Origin: Pandoraea iniqua
GTDB lineage: Bacteria; Pseudomonadota; Gammaproteobacteria; Burkholderiales; Burkholderiaceae
Direction of reading: 5' to 3'
Length of the DNA: 64,000 nucleotides
NCBI RefSeq assembly: GCF_902459685.1
Contig: NZ_CABPSF010000007.1
Coordinates: 62,001 to 126,000, forward strand
The notes beneath the pieces were generated by a model, which saw only the letters and a list, made by a program, of their open reading frames with translations, ran no database searches and was not told where the DNA came from. Shown here piece by piece: positions 51,336 through 59,427 of the stretch (its first letter is position 1; every line of letters starts with the position of its first letter). Position numbers and translations under genes: made by a program.

Positions 51336-52556
51336 TCAGGCAGCGGCCTTGAGCGACGGCGTGCTCTTGGCTTCGGCCAGATGGGCCATCGCCGCCACCA
51401 CACCCGAGCCCGCCAGTTTCACGCCCGACAGTTGCAGGCCCATCTCGCAGCCCGCGAGCGTGGCCATGAGCGTGAGGTCGTTGCAATCGCCCAGATGGCC
51501 AATGCGGAACATCGTGCCGCGAATCTTGCCCAGCGCCTGACCGAGCGACATATCGAAGCGCTCGTAGATACGCTTGCGCACTTCATCGGCATCCACGCCC
51601 TGCGGCATCACCACACCGGTGAGCACCGGGCTGTACACCGCCGGGTCCTGACATTGAATCTCGAGGCCCCACGCCTGCACCGCACGGCGGGTGGCTTCGG
51701 CCAGACGCTGGTGACGGGCGAACACGTTGTCCAGCCCTTCTTCGAGAATCATGTCGAGCGCTTCCGACAGGCCGTACAGCAGGTTCGTGTTCGGCGTGTA
51801 CGGCCAGTAGCCGTTCTTGTTGGCTTCGATGATTTCCTGCCAGCCCCAGAACGCGCGCGGCATCTTCGCGTGTCGGCCGGCTTCGAGTGCCTTCGGCGAG
51901 ACCGCATTGAAGCTGATGCCCGGCGGCAGCATCAGGCCCTTTTGCGAGCCCGAGACGGTGACGTCCACGCCCCATTCGTCGTGACGGTAGTCCGCCGAAC
52001 CAAGGCCCGAGATCGTATCGACGAGCAGCAGCGCAGGGTGACCGGCGGCGTCGATGGCACGGCGCACGGCCGCGATATCGGAAGTCACACCGGTCGACGT
52101 TTCGTTATGCACCACGCACACGGCCTTGATGCCATGCGAGGTGTCGGCGCGCAGACGCGCCTCGATCATTTCGGGCTTCACGCCCTGACGCCAGCCGTCG
52201 GTGCCCGGCAGGCCGATGAATTCCGGCTTCAGGCCGAGGTTCTCCGCCATCTTCTTCCACAGCGTGGCGAAGTGCCCCGTCTCGAACATCAGGACGGTGT
52301 CGCCCGGCGAGAGCGTATTGGAGAGCGCGGCTTCCCACGCGCCCGTGCCCGATGCCGGGTAAATCACCACCGGCTGTTCGGTCTTGAAAATCTTCTTGAT
52401 GTCAGCGAGCACCTTGCGACCGAGCGCGCCGAACTCCGGGCCGCGATGGTCGATGGTGGGATAGCTCATGGCGCGCAGAATGCGATCCGGCACCGGACTC
52501 GGTCCGGGAATTTGCAGGAAGTGGCGACCCGAGGGATGGAAATCGAGCTTCAACAT
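51336..52556 (-). CDS. Aspartate/serine:glyoxylate-type aminotransferase
   Basis: A 406-residue fold-type I PLP aminotransferase of class V. The start MLKLDFHPSG follows AAGGAGAG. PLP-binding K206 in SGSQKGLMLPPGISF, D180 in LLLVDTISGLGS, the N-terminal FLQIPGPSPVPDRILRAMSY. This pattern is shared by serine-glyoxylate aminotransferase, and by BhcA (aspartate:glyoxylate). It makes glycine from glyoxylate. First gene of the minus-strand cluster, with a perfect operator 20 bp upstream. Divergent from GntR. Amino donor is not decidable by eye. Confidence 0.88.
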   Translation of the reverse strand: MLKLDFHPSGRHFLQIPGPSPVPDRILRAMSYPTIDHRGPEFGALGRKVLADIKKIFKTEQPVVIYPASGTGAWEAALSNTLSPGDTVLMFETGHFATLWKKMAENLGLKPEFIGLPGTDGWRQGVKPEMIEARLRADTSHGIKAVCVVHNETSTGVTSDIAAVRRAIDAAGHPALLLVDTISGLGSADYRHDEWGVDVTVSGSQKGLMLPPGISFNAVSPKALEAGRHAKMPRAFWGWQEIIEANKNGYWPYTPNTNLLYGLSEALDMILEEGLDNVFARHQRLAEATRRAVQAWGLEIQCQDPAVYSPVLTGVVMPQGVDADEVRKRIYERFDMSLGQALGKIRGTMFRIGHLGDCNDLTLMATLAGCEMGLQLSGVKLAGSGVVAAMAHLAEAKSTPSLKAAA

Positions 52557-52576
52557 GAACGACTCTCTCCTTTTGA

Positions 52577-52592
52577 ATTTTGCATGCAAAAT
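52577..52592. promoter_or_regulatory. GntR-type operator before the aminotransferase
   Basis: ATTTTGCATGCAAAAT, a perfect 16-bp palindrome. It sits 20 bp before the aminotransferase start and is repeated with two changes at the GntR gene start. Confidence 0.75.
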
Positions 52593-52711
52593 ACTTTAGC
52601 AGAGCCGAAAATTCTCGCAAGGGGCGAGAAACACTTTTAATACAGGTGTTTACCCGGGCGGGACGGGACCGGGATTCAGTACGGTACAATCGCCGCCATG
52701 AAGGTTTGATG

Positions 52712-52727
52712 ATTTTGAATGCAAAAG
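52712..52727. promoter_or_regulatory. GntR-type operator at the regulator's own start
   Basis: ATTTTGAATGCAAAAG, 14 of 16 bases as in the perfect palindrome at 52577. It covers the ATG at 52719, so binding would block the regulator's own translation start region as well as its transcription. A 3-codon frame (ATGAAGGTTTGA) precedes it at 52699-52710. Confidence 0.65.
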
Positions 52728-53435
52728 ATGGAAGACTTGCCGACGATTACCGGAACCGAGATCCCACGCGTGGAACGCTTGCGTTTGCACGACACCGTGG
52801 TCGAACACCTGCGCAAGCTCATCATCGAAGGCGTGCTCGCGCCGGGGGTGAAGCTCAACGAGCGTGAGCTATGCGAGACGCTGGGTATTTCGCGCACCCC
52901 GTTGCGCGAGGCGTTCAAGGTGCTCGCCGCCGAGGGGCTGATCGACATCGCGCCGAATCGCGGCGCGAGCGTGGCACGCATGACGGAAAAGGAGATCTGG
53001 GAGACGTTCGAGCTGATGAGTGCGCTCGAAGGGTTTTCTGGTGAGCTGGCCGCCGAGCGCATGACCGCCGTCGAACTGGCCGAGATCAAGGCGCTGCATT
53101 ACGCCATGCTGGCGTGTCGCGCGCAGCACGATCTGCCGGGGTATTACGCACGTAATCAGGAGATTCACGACCGGATCAATGAAGCTGCGCGCAACGGGGC
53201 GTTGCGGCAGACTTACATTTCGATCAATCGCCGTTTGATGGCGCTGCGCTTTCGCTCGAACTTCCGCACCGACAAGTGGGACCGGGCCATCGACGAGCAC
53301 GAGCAGATGATTGCTGCGCTCGAAGCGAAAGACGGCAAACGGCTATCGGAGATTTTGCGCAAGCACCTGCTCGCCAAGCGCGATGCGGTGTTGCAGATTC
53401 ATGCGGAGCCGGTCGGGGACGTGCGCAACGATTAA
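52719..53435 (+). CDS. GntR-family (FCD) regulator of the glyoxylate-type cluster
   Basis: A 238-residue regulator. The start may be ATG 52719 or 52728. The winged helix is at about 22-85 (RLHDTVVEHLRKLIIEGVLA, LNERELCETLGISRTPLREAFKVL), then an all-helical FCD effector domain with a metal-type pattern (RNQEIHDRINEAARNGAL; DEHEQMIAALEAKDGKR). FCD proteins bind carboxylates such as glycolate, lactate or pyruvate. Divergent from the aminotransferase operon, with shared operators in both promoters. A carboxylate inducer is expected. Confidence 0.92.
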   Translation: MQKMEDLPTITGTEIPRVERLRLHDTVVEHLRKLIIEGVLAPGVKLNERELCETLGISRTPLREAFKVLAAEGLIDIAPNRGASVARMTEKEIWETFELMSALEGFSGELAAERMTAVELAEIKALHYAMLACRAQHDLPGYYARNQEIHDRINEAARNGALRQTYISINRRLMALRFRSNFRTDKWDRAIDEHEQMIAALEAKDGKRLSEILRKHLLAKRDAVLQIHAEPVGDVRND

Positions 53436-53482
53436 CACGAAGTCGTTTAACCGCGCACCCTCCCCAGCCGACGCCGGGCGCC

Positions 53483-54121
53483 TCACAGCCGGCGCTCGGC
53501 AGCCTCCCGCGCACGACGTGCGAGCACGGCGGGCGATTCCAGCACTTCACCGGCCAGACGCGCGACCAGCGCCGCCACACTGCGGCCGTATTGCTTGCCG
53601 GCGATGACATCTGCCGGATCGAGCGCGTAAGCCGCATCGGCTTCCACCCCTTGGCCAGTCACGCTCACGAAGTCTTTGAGACGGCGGGCATGCAGCCCTT
53701 CGTCCGGCGTGTCCGGGTCTTCCGGGTCGGCCCACACCATGCCGTGCTTGGCGGCGAGTGCGGCGAAATAGTCGAGCGTGTTGCGCTTGTCGTCGCCCGG
53801 ACGGTAGCTGAACGAAAACCCGCCGGCCACCTTGTTGCGCCAGCTGCGCGCGCGCCACATATCCATCGTGGCGTCGGCAAAAGCCTTGAGCGGCGCGGCG
53901 ATACCCCCTTGCAGCGCCGGAGCACCGAAGATGATGGCGTCGGCATTCGCCAGACGCGCCAGCATCATTTCGTCGTGCCACTGACCGTCGATCAATTGAT
54001 GCGGTTCGATACTAAGTAATTGTGCGTGTGCACCGGCGTCGTTGACGCCTTGGGCAACCGAATGGGCAATCATGGCGGTTGCGCCGCCCTGCGAGTAGTA
54101 AACGATTGCGATATTGGACAT
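53483..54121 (-). CDS. Flavodoxin-fold NAD(P)H:quinone oxidoreductase-like protein (WrbA-type)
   Basis: A 212-residue flavoprotein. FMN phosphate loop YYSQGGATAMIAHSVAQG (residues 8-25), then DAIIFGAPALQGGIAAPLKAFADATMDMW, which holds the FMN-ring region, and SYRPGDDKRNTLDYFAALAAKHGMV. Length and pattern fit the WrbA/NADPH-dependent FMN reductase group, but the WrbA insertion is only partly recognisable. Convergent with gntR, 47 bp apart. Likely two-electron quinone reduction. Confidence 0.82.
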   Translation of the reverse strand: MSNIAIVYYSQGGATAMIAHSVAQGVNDAGAHAQLLSIEPHQLIDGQWHDEMMLARLANADAIIFGAPALQGGIAAPLKAFADATMDMWRARSWRNKVAGGFSFSYRPGDDKRNTLDYFAALAAKHGMVWADPEDPDTPDEGLHARRLKDFVSVTGQGVEADAAYALDPADVIAGKQYGRSVAALVARLAGEVLESPAVLARRAREAAERRL

Positions 54122-54453
54122 GGCGTAGTGCTTCCTAACTCAGGATGTCCGCCCCATGGCACCGCCCGGATCGCGCTTCCCTTCGCTTCCGCTGGCTGTC
54201 TGGACATCAGTCAAGGCCAGATGATGCCAGCGATAACCCTTAGGGGATAGCCCGCATTCGTGAACATGACTGTTCCGTAAACGATAACAATCGGACGGCC
54301 ACGCCACGCTGTCCGGGTCATTACATTGTTCTGACAGAAAAATGGCGCGAAGCTGACAGCGTTCGCGCCTGAGGTTTGCCGCACTCACCCGATAACCGGG
54401 CCGCCGACATGGGTTTTGCGTCGGGCTTTGGCGCTCGGCTTTAGCGCTCGACG
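54122..54453. other. Non-coding region with the IclR gene terminator
   Basis: About 330 bp, no gene. Its right part holds a terminator on the minus strand (separate entry). The left part should contain the flavodoxin-gene promoter; no clear boxes. Confidence 0.5.
54344..54369 (-). terminator. Terminator after the IclR gene
   Basis: Read on the minus strand: GGCGCGAA, 10-base loop, TTCGCGCC, then ATTTTTCTG. An 8-bp GC stem and a T-run, 85 bp beyond the IclR stop. Confidence 0.75.
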
Positions 54454-55293
54454 TCAGCGTCTGGCCGGTGCACCCAACCGCATCGACAACTGGTCGGCCA
54501 GCTCGCGCATTTGCCGGCCAATACGTTCGCCCGTGACCGCATCGATTTCATTGGTCAGAAAACTCACCGCCAGCCCCGCCACTGCGTGTTCGCCCGACGC
54601 ATCGAAGACCGGCGCGCCGAAGCAGATCATCCCCTCCCGCATCTGACCGTTGTCGATGGAATAACCATCGCGGCGCACCTGCGCCATTTCTTCGGACAAC
54701 GCCGGATACGTCGCCACGCTCGCCTTGGTCAACGGTGCCGGCCACGCACCGGCCAGCAGATCGGCGACTTCGTGCGCGGGCAGCGTCGAGAGCATGGCCT
54801 TGCCGGTGGCGGTATAAGGCGCGGGCAGGCGCATGCCGATACGGAACGTCACGCCCAACGGACGGTTGCCGTTGTGACAGGCGAGATAGATCACCTCGGC
54901 GCCATCGAGCACCGACAGCGTGACAGTCTCCTGCGCAAACGCGCGAGAGTCCTCCCACACCGCACGGAACTCCTCGGTGATGTTCGTCTGCGACAGGAAC
55001 GCGTTCGCCCACCCCATCACGTACGAGCCCATCGTCATGCCGCCGTTGGCGTGCCGCTTGACCAGCCGCAGCTTGACAAGCGTGTCGCATAGCCCGTGCA
55101 GCGTGCTCTTGGGCACCCCCGTCTCGCGCGCCAGATCGGCCAGCCCCACGGGTTCGCTCGAGGCCGCGATCACGTCGAGGATATTCACCGCGCGCACGAC
55201 CGCCGGGGCCGTGGTCTTGAGCGGTTCTGCCTCGGTAGTCGTATGGGCATGGAGATGGGCGTGGGCGGGGACGTCGAGTTTGCGCTTGGGCAT
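54454..55293 (-). CDS. IclR-family regulator of the aldehyde dehydrogenase/Liv cluster
   Basis: A 279-residue regulator. The start is MPKRKLDV; a His-rich stretch (AHAHLHAHTTTEAE) precedes the winged helix at about 30-95 (VVRAVNILDVIAASSEPVGL, TGVPKSTLHGLCDTLVKLRL). The effector domain has LPAPYTATGKAMLSTL and REGMICFGAPVFDASGEHAV, with the conserved Cys near MICFGAP. Divergent from the semialdehyde dehydrogenase, with three tandem operator-like repeats between. Likely responds to a small carboxylate. Confidence 0.9.
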   Translation of the reverse strand: MPKRKLDVPAHAHLHAHTTTEAEPLKTTAPAVVRAVNILDVIAASSEPVGLADLARETGVPKSTLHGLCDTLVKLRLVKRHANGGMTMGSYVMGWANAFLSQTNITEEFRAVWEDSRAFAQETVTLSVLDGAEVIYLACHNGNRPLGVTFRIGMRLPAPYTATGKAMLSTLPAHEVADLLAGAWPAPLTKASVATYPALSEEMAQVRRDGYSIDNGQMREGMICFGAPVFDASGEHAVAGLAVSFLTNEIDAVTGERIGRQMRELADQLSMRLGAPARR

Positions 55294-55433
55294 GTATCGG
55301 AAATCGGCTTCAGGGAAGTGGGTAACTGAAAAACGGCGTGGAACAACGGTTCGCCGGTGGCGTGCCGCCAGCATGGTACGGGGAAGTCATTCTCAATCCG
55401 CCCTAGGAAAACCACCTAGTTGCACCGATACCG

Positions 55434-55486
55434 TTCAATACGTAGAATTCAATTCAATACATAGAATACCGTTCAATAGATGGAAC
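55434..55486. promoter_or_regulatory. Three 19-bp-spaced operator repeats between IclR and the dehydrogenase
   Basis: TTCAATACGTAGAATT at 55434, TTCAATACATAGAATA at 55453 and TTCAATAGATGGAAC at 55472: starts exactly 19 bp apart. Each has a TTC-N8-GAA dyad. Nearly two helical turns apart, so three dimers could bind one face. The distance to the dehydrogenase start is 93 bp. Confidence 0.75.
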
Positions 55487-55578
55487 AGCAAGCTGCCAGC
55501 CGAGTGAGTGGAGACCTCGGCACCGACGTAGCGCGTCATGCCATCAACGACTTCTGCCGGCGTCCCCGGCCCACCACC

Positions 55579-57027
55579 ATGCAACTCAAAGACACCCCCC
55601 TCTTCAAGCAACTCGCCTGGGTCGACGGTCAGTGGATCGCCGCCGACAGCGGCAAGACGTTCGACGTGCTCGACCCCGCCACGGGCGAAGTGCTGGCCCG
55701 CGTGCCGGAACTCGGTGCGGAAGAAACCACGCGCGCCGTCGTCGCCGCCGAAGCCGCCCAGAAGCCGTGGGCCGCCCGCACCGGCAAAGAGCGCGCCGCT
55801 GTGCTGCGCCGCTGGTTCGACCTGATGATCGCCAACACCGACGATCTCGCGTATCTGATGACCCGTGAACAGGGCAAGCCGCTGGCAGAATCGCGCGGCG
55901 AAATCGCCTACGCGGCCAGCTTCATCGAATGGTTTGCCGAAGAAGCCAAGCGCATCGACGGCGACGTGCTGGCCACCCCGGCGGCCGACAAGCGTCTGGT
56001 CACGATCAAGCAACCGGTCGGCGTGTGCGCCGCCATCACGCCTTGGAATTTCCCGGCCGCGATGATCACGCGTAAGGTCGCGCCCGCCCTCGCCGCCGGC
56101 TGCGCCATCGTAGTGAAGCCGTCGGAACTCACCCCGCTGTCCGCATTCGCACTGGCTGAGCTGGCCCATCGTGCAGGTATCCCCGCCGGTGTGTTCCAAG
56201 TGGTGACGGGCGACGCGCGCGCCGTCGGTGGCGTGCTGACCGCACACCCGACCGTGCGCAAGCTGTCGTTCACTGGCTCGACCGGCGTGGGCCGTCTGCT
56301 CATGGCGCAATGCGCACCGACGATCAAGCGTCTGTCGCTGGAACTGGGCGGCAATGCCCCGTTCATCGTGTTCGACGACGCCGATCTCGACGCCGCCGTC
56401 GAAGGCGCGATTGCCGCGAAGTATCGCAACGGCGGCCAGACGTGCGTGTGCGCGAACCGCTTCTATATTCAGGACGGCGTGTACGACGCCTTCGCCGAGA
56501 AGTTTGCCAAGCGCGTCGCCGAAATGAAGGTCGGCAACGGTCTGGAAGACGGCGTGGTCATCGGCCCGCTGATCGAAGGCAAGGCCGTGGAGAAGGTCGT
56601 GACGTTGGTGGAAGACGCTAAGGCGCGCGGCGGCCGTGTGCTCGTCGGCGGCGAAGCCCATGCGCTGGGCGGCACGTACTACACGCCGACGATCATCGCC
56701 GACGCCACCTCGCAAATGCGCGTGGCGCGCGAAGAAATCTTCGGCCCGGTGGCCCCGCTGTTCCGCTTCACGCGCGACATCGACGCCGTGGCCCTCGCCA
56801 ACGACACCGAATTCGGTCTGGCTGCCTATCTGTATACGCGCGACATCGCCCGCGCATGGCGCACGGCCGAAGCCCTCGAGTACGGCATGGTCGGCCTGAA
56901 CACCGGGCTGATCTCCAACGAAGTCGCCCCGTTCGGCGGCATCAAGCAATCCGGGGTGGGCCGTGAAGGCTCGCACTACGGCATCGAGGAATACCTCGAA
57001 CTGAAGTATCTGTGCCTGCAAGTGTGA
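55579..57027 (+). CDS. gabD: Succinate-semialdehyde dehydrogenase (GabD-type aldehyde dehydrogenase)
   Basis: A 482-residue aldehyde dehydrogenase, the same length as E. coli GabD. Start MQLKDTPLFKQ; an upstream in-frame ATG at 55480 would overlap the operator. The NAD-binding and catalytic parts are complete: E255 in SLELGGNAPFIVFDD, catalytic C289 in NGGQTCVCANRFY (with the GabD-type C-x-C), and GIKQSGVGREGSHYGIEEYLELKY at the end. It oxidises succinic semialdehyde to succinate with NAD(P)+. The next genes are a Liv-type transporter and an iron alcohol dehydrogenase, which together suggest omega-hydroxy acid use (4-hydroxybutyrate). Confidence 0.93.
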   Translation: MQLKDTPLFKQLAWVDGQWIAADSGKTFDVLDPATGEVLARVPELGAEETTRAVVAAEAAQKPWAARTGKERAAVLRRWFDLMIANTDDLAYLMTREQGKPLAESRGEIAYAASFIEWFAEEAKRIDGDVLATPAADKRLVTIKQPVGVCAAITPWNFPAAMITRKVAPALAAGCAIVVKPSELTPLSAFALAELAHRAGIPAGVFQVVTGDARAVGGVLTAHPTVRKLSFTGSTGVGRLLMAQCAPTIKRLSLELGGNAPFIVFDDADLDAAVEGAIAAKYRNGGQTCVCANRFYIQDGVYDAFAEKFAKRVAEMKVGNGLEDGVVIGPLIEGKAVEKVVTLVEDAKARGGRVLVGGEAHALGGTYYTPTIIADATSQMRVAREEIFGPVAPLFRFTRDIDAVALANDTEFGLAAYLYTRDIARAWRTAEALEYGMVGLNTGLISNEVAPFGGIKQSGVGREGSHYGIEEYLELKYLCLQV

Positions 57028-57108
57028 TGCCCGGTACGAACAAGCATCCACTAACGGCACAAGACCGATAACACGACACAAGTCGCAATACCACCAAAGG
57101 AAACCAGT

Positions 57109-58419
57109 ATGAAGCGCGTGACCCAGCGCGGCATGAAGCCGCTCGCCCTCGCTATCGCGACCTTCGCGGCCGCCGCCGGCATTGCCTCGGTTGCCGCTAC
57201 GGCACAAGCCCAGACGCCGGCCGTGAAGCCGATCAAGATCGGCATCGTCACGTTCATGTCGGGCGCCGCCGCCGGCCCGTTCGGCGTGCCCGCCAAGAAC
57301 GCCGCCGAAGTGACGGCCGCCGAACTCAACGCCGGCAAGGTGCCCGCACCGTACGCCGCCAAGGGCTTCGGCGGTGCACCGATCGAACTCGTCTACATCG
57401 ACGAAGCCGGCAGCACGAGCAAGCAAGTGAGCGAGTACCGCAACCTGCTGAATCAGGGTGTGGACTATGTGGTCGGCTACACGTCGTCGGGCAACTGTCT
57501 GGCGATTGCGCCGGTGGCCGAAGAAATGAAGAAGGTCACGCTGTTCTTCGATTGCGGCACGCCGCGCGTGTTCGAAGATGCGAGCTTCAAGTACGTGTTC
57601 CGTCCGGTCGCCACGGCCACGATGGATAACGTGGGCGCTGCCCGCTACGTCGCCGAGCGCAAGCCCGATCTGCAAACGTACGCCGGTATCAACCAGAACT
57701 ACGCCTGGGGTCAGGACGCGTGGGCCGACTTCGAAGGCACGCTGAAGTCGCTCAAGCCGAACGCCAAGTCGGTCAGTTCGCAAATGCCGCAACTGGGCGC
57801 GGGTCAATACAACGCCGGCATCTCGAGCCTGCTCGCCGCCCACCCGGACGTGCTGCACTCCAGCTTCTGGGGTGGCGATCTGGAAGGCCTCGTGGTGCAG
57901 GCCGGTCCGCGCGATCTGTTCAAGAAGTCGCTGACGGTGCTGACCGCTGGTGAGACGGCCACGCACGGCAAGACGCGTCTGCCCGACGGCGTGATCATCG
58001 GCGCACGCGGCATGTACGGCATGTTTGCGCCGGACAACGCACTGAACCGCTGGCTGCGCACGGCCTACAGCGCCAAGTTCAACGACACGCCGAGCTACCC
58101 GTCGTACAAGATGAACCAGAGCATTCTCGCGCTCAAGGCCGCTTACGAGAAGGCGCAGGCCGCTAACGGCGGCAAGCAGCCGACGCCGGAGCAGGTCATC
58201 GCCTCGTTCGAACACCTCGCCTTCGAAGCCCCGGCCGGCAAGATCGGCCTGACGCTGGGCAAGGGCCACCAGGCCGCGCAAGGCACCGCGTTCGGCATCG
58301 TGAAGAACGTGAACGGCAAGGTCACCGTGACGGACGTGAAGCAGTACTCGATCGCAGAAGTCACGCCGCCCGAAGGTGTGAAGTCGGCCGACTGGATCAA
58401 GGGCGGCCTGAAGCACTAA
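57109..58419 (+). CDS. Liv-type ABC transporter substrate-binding protein
   Basis: A 436-residue periplasmic protein of the Leu/Ile/Val-binding superfamily. AAGGAAA before the start; signal peptide to about residue 36 (FAAAAGIASVAATAQAQ). Mature motifs: KIGIVTFMSGAAAGPFGVPA, ELVYIDEAGSTSKQVSEYRN, GYTSSGNCLAIAPVAEEMKK and RPVATATMDNVGAARYVAER. It binds a substrate unlike Leu/Ile/Val, because neighbours process a hydroxy/aldehyde acid. Two Cys (NCLAI, FFDCGTP) may form a disulfide. Confidence 0.9.
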   Translation: MKRVTQRGMKPLALAIATFAAAAGIASVAATAQAQTPAVKPIKIGIVTFMSGAAAGPFGVPAKNAAEVTAAELNAGKVPAPYAAKGFGGAPIELVYIDEAGSTSKQVSEYRNLLNQGVDYVVGYTSSGNCLAIAPVAEEMKKVTLFFDCGTPRVFEDASFKYVFRPVATATMDNVGAARYVAERKPDLQTYAGINQNYAWGQDAWADFEGTLKSLKPNAKSVSSQMPQLGAGQYNAGISSLLAAHPDVLHSSFWGGDLEGLVVQAGPRDLFKKSLTVLTAGETATHGKTRLPDGVIIGARGMYGMFAPDNALNRWLRTAYSAKFNDTPSYPSYKMNQSILALKAAYEKAQAANGGKQPTPEQVIASFEHLAFEAPAGKIGLTLGKGHQAAQGTAFGIVKNVNGKVTVTDVKQYSIAEVTPPEGVKSADWIKGGLKH

Positions 58420-58530
58420 GCGCACCGCGCCTTCGCTGCTTCAACGTAACAAAGCAAGCTTGAGTCGTACCCGCAGGGCGGGCGCCGCGTATCGCGCGCT
58501 GCCCGTTCTGCGTTCCAAGGAGAATGCGAG

Positions 58531-59427
58531 ATGTCGCAGATCTACGCCGTCCTGGTGGACGGGGTGATGTACGCCGCGTGGCTGTTCCTGGTTGCTCTGG
58601 GACTGACCCTCGTCTACGGCGTGCTGAAAATCTTGAATATGGCGCACGGCAGCCTCTACGCGCTCGGCGCGTACGCTGGCGTGACCTTGATCGGCCCGTG
58701 GGTTGCCCAGGGCGGCAACCTCTACGTGAGCTACCTGTTGCTCGTGCTGGCGGCGATGGTCGCAGGCGGGGCCATCGGTTTCATCATGGAGCGCGGCGTG
58801 CTCAAGCGCTTCTACGGGCAAGACCCGGTGGTGCTGCTGCTCGTCACTTATGCGCTCTTCCTGATCATGGAAGACGCGATCAAGCTCGTGTGGGGTGTCG
58901 ACCCGTACACGGTCTCGGAGCCGTACAGCTTCCTCGGCAATTTCGAAGTCGGTGACCTCTCGTACCCGAACTACAACTTCCTGATCGTGGGCGTTGCGCT
59001 GATCGCCGGCGTGGGCCTCACCGCGTTTCTGAAATTCACCCGCAGCGGCCGCCTGCTGCGCGCCGTGATTCACGATCGCGAAGTGAGTCAGGCGATGGGC
59101 ATTCGCGTGAGCCGCTACTTCGTGATCACGTTCATGGCCGGTGCCGTGCTCGCCGCCATCGGTGGTGCGCTGACGGCACCGACGGTATCGGTGGCGCCCG
59201 GCATGGGCGTCGAAATCGTGGTGCTGACGTTTGCCGTGGTGGTCATCGGCGGGCTCGGCTCGCTGCCCGGCGCCGCCTTCGGCGCGTTGCTCGTGGGGCT
59301 GGTGCGCGCAAGTGCCGTGCATTACTGGCCGCAAGGCGAGCTGTTCTCGATCTATATCGTCATGGCGCTGGTGCTGGCTGTGCGTCCCAAAGGCATCTTC
59401 GCTCCGATGGAGGCTCGCAAGATATGA
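58531..59427 (+). CDS. Liv-type ABC transporter permease, LivH-like
   Basis: A 298-residue inner-membrane permease with about eight helices. Start follows AAGGAGAA. Motifs: LFLVALGLTLVYGVLKILNMAHGSLYALGAY (family start), then LKFTRSGRLLRAVIHDREVS with the conserved cytoplasmic loop, and VVVIGGLGSLPGAAFGALLVG. Overlaps livM by 4 bp (ATGA). Works with the next permease and two ATPases. Confidence 0.92.
   Translation: MSQIYAVLVDGVMYAAWLFLVALGLTLVYGVLKILNMAHGSLYALGAYAGVTLIGPWVAQGGNLYVSYLLLVLAAMVAGGAIGFIMERGVLKRFYGQDPVVLLLVTYALFLIMEDAIKLVWGVDPYTVSEPYSFLGNFEVGDLSYPNYNFLIVGVALIAGVGLTAFLKFTRSGRLLRAVIHDREVSQAMGIRVSRYFVITFMAGAVLAAIGGALTAPTVSVAPGMGVEIVVLTFAVVVIGGLGSLPGAAFGALLVGLVRASAVHYWPQGELFSIYIVMALVLAVRPKGIFAPMEARKI

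Noticed and set aside
55435-58425. A 996-codon open frame on the minus strand opposite gabD and the binding-protein gene
   Set aside because: Same reason; the plus-strand genes have full catalytic motifs and signal peptide.
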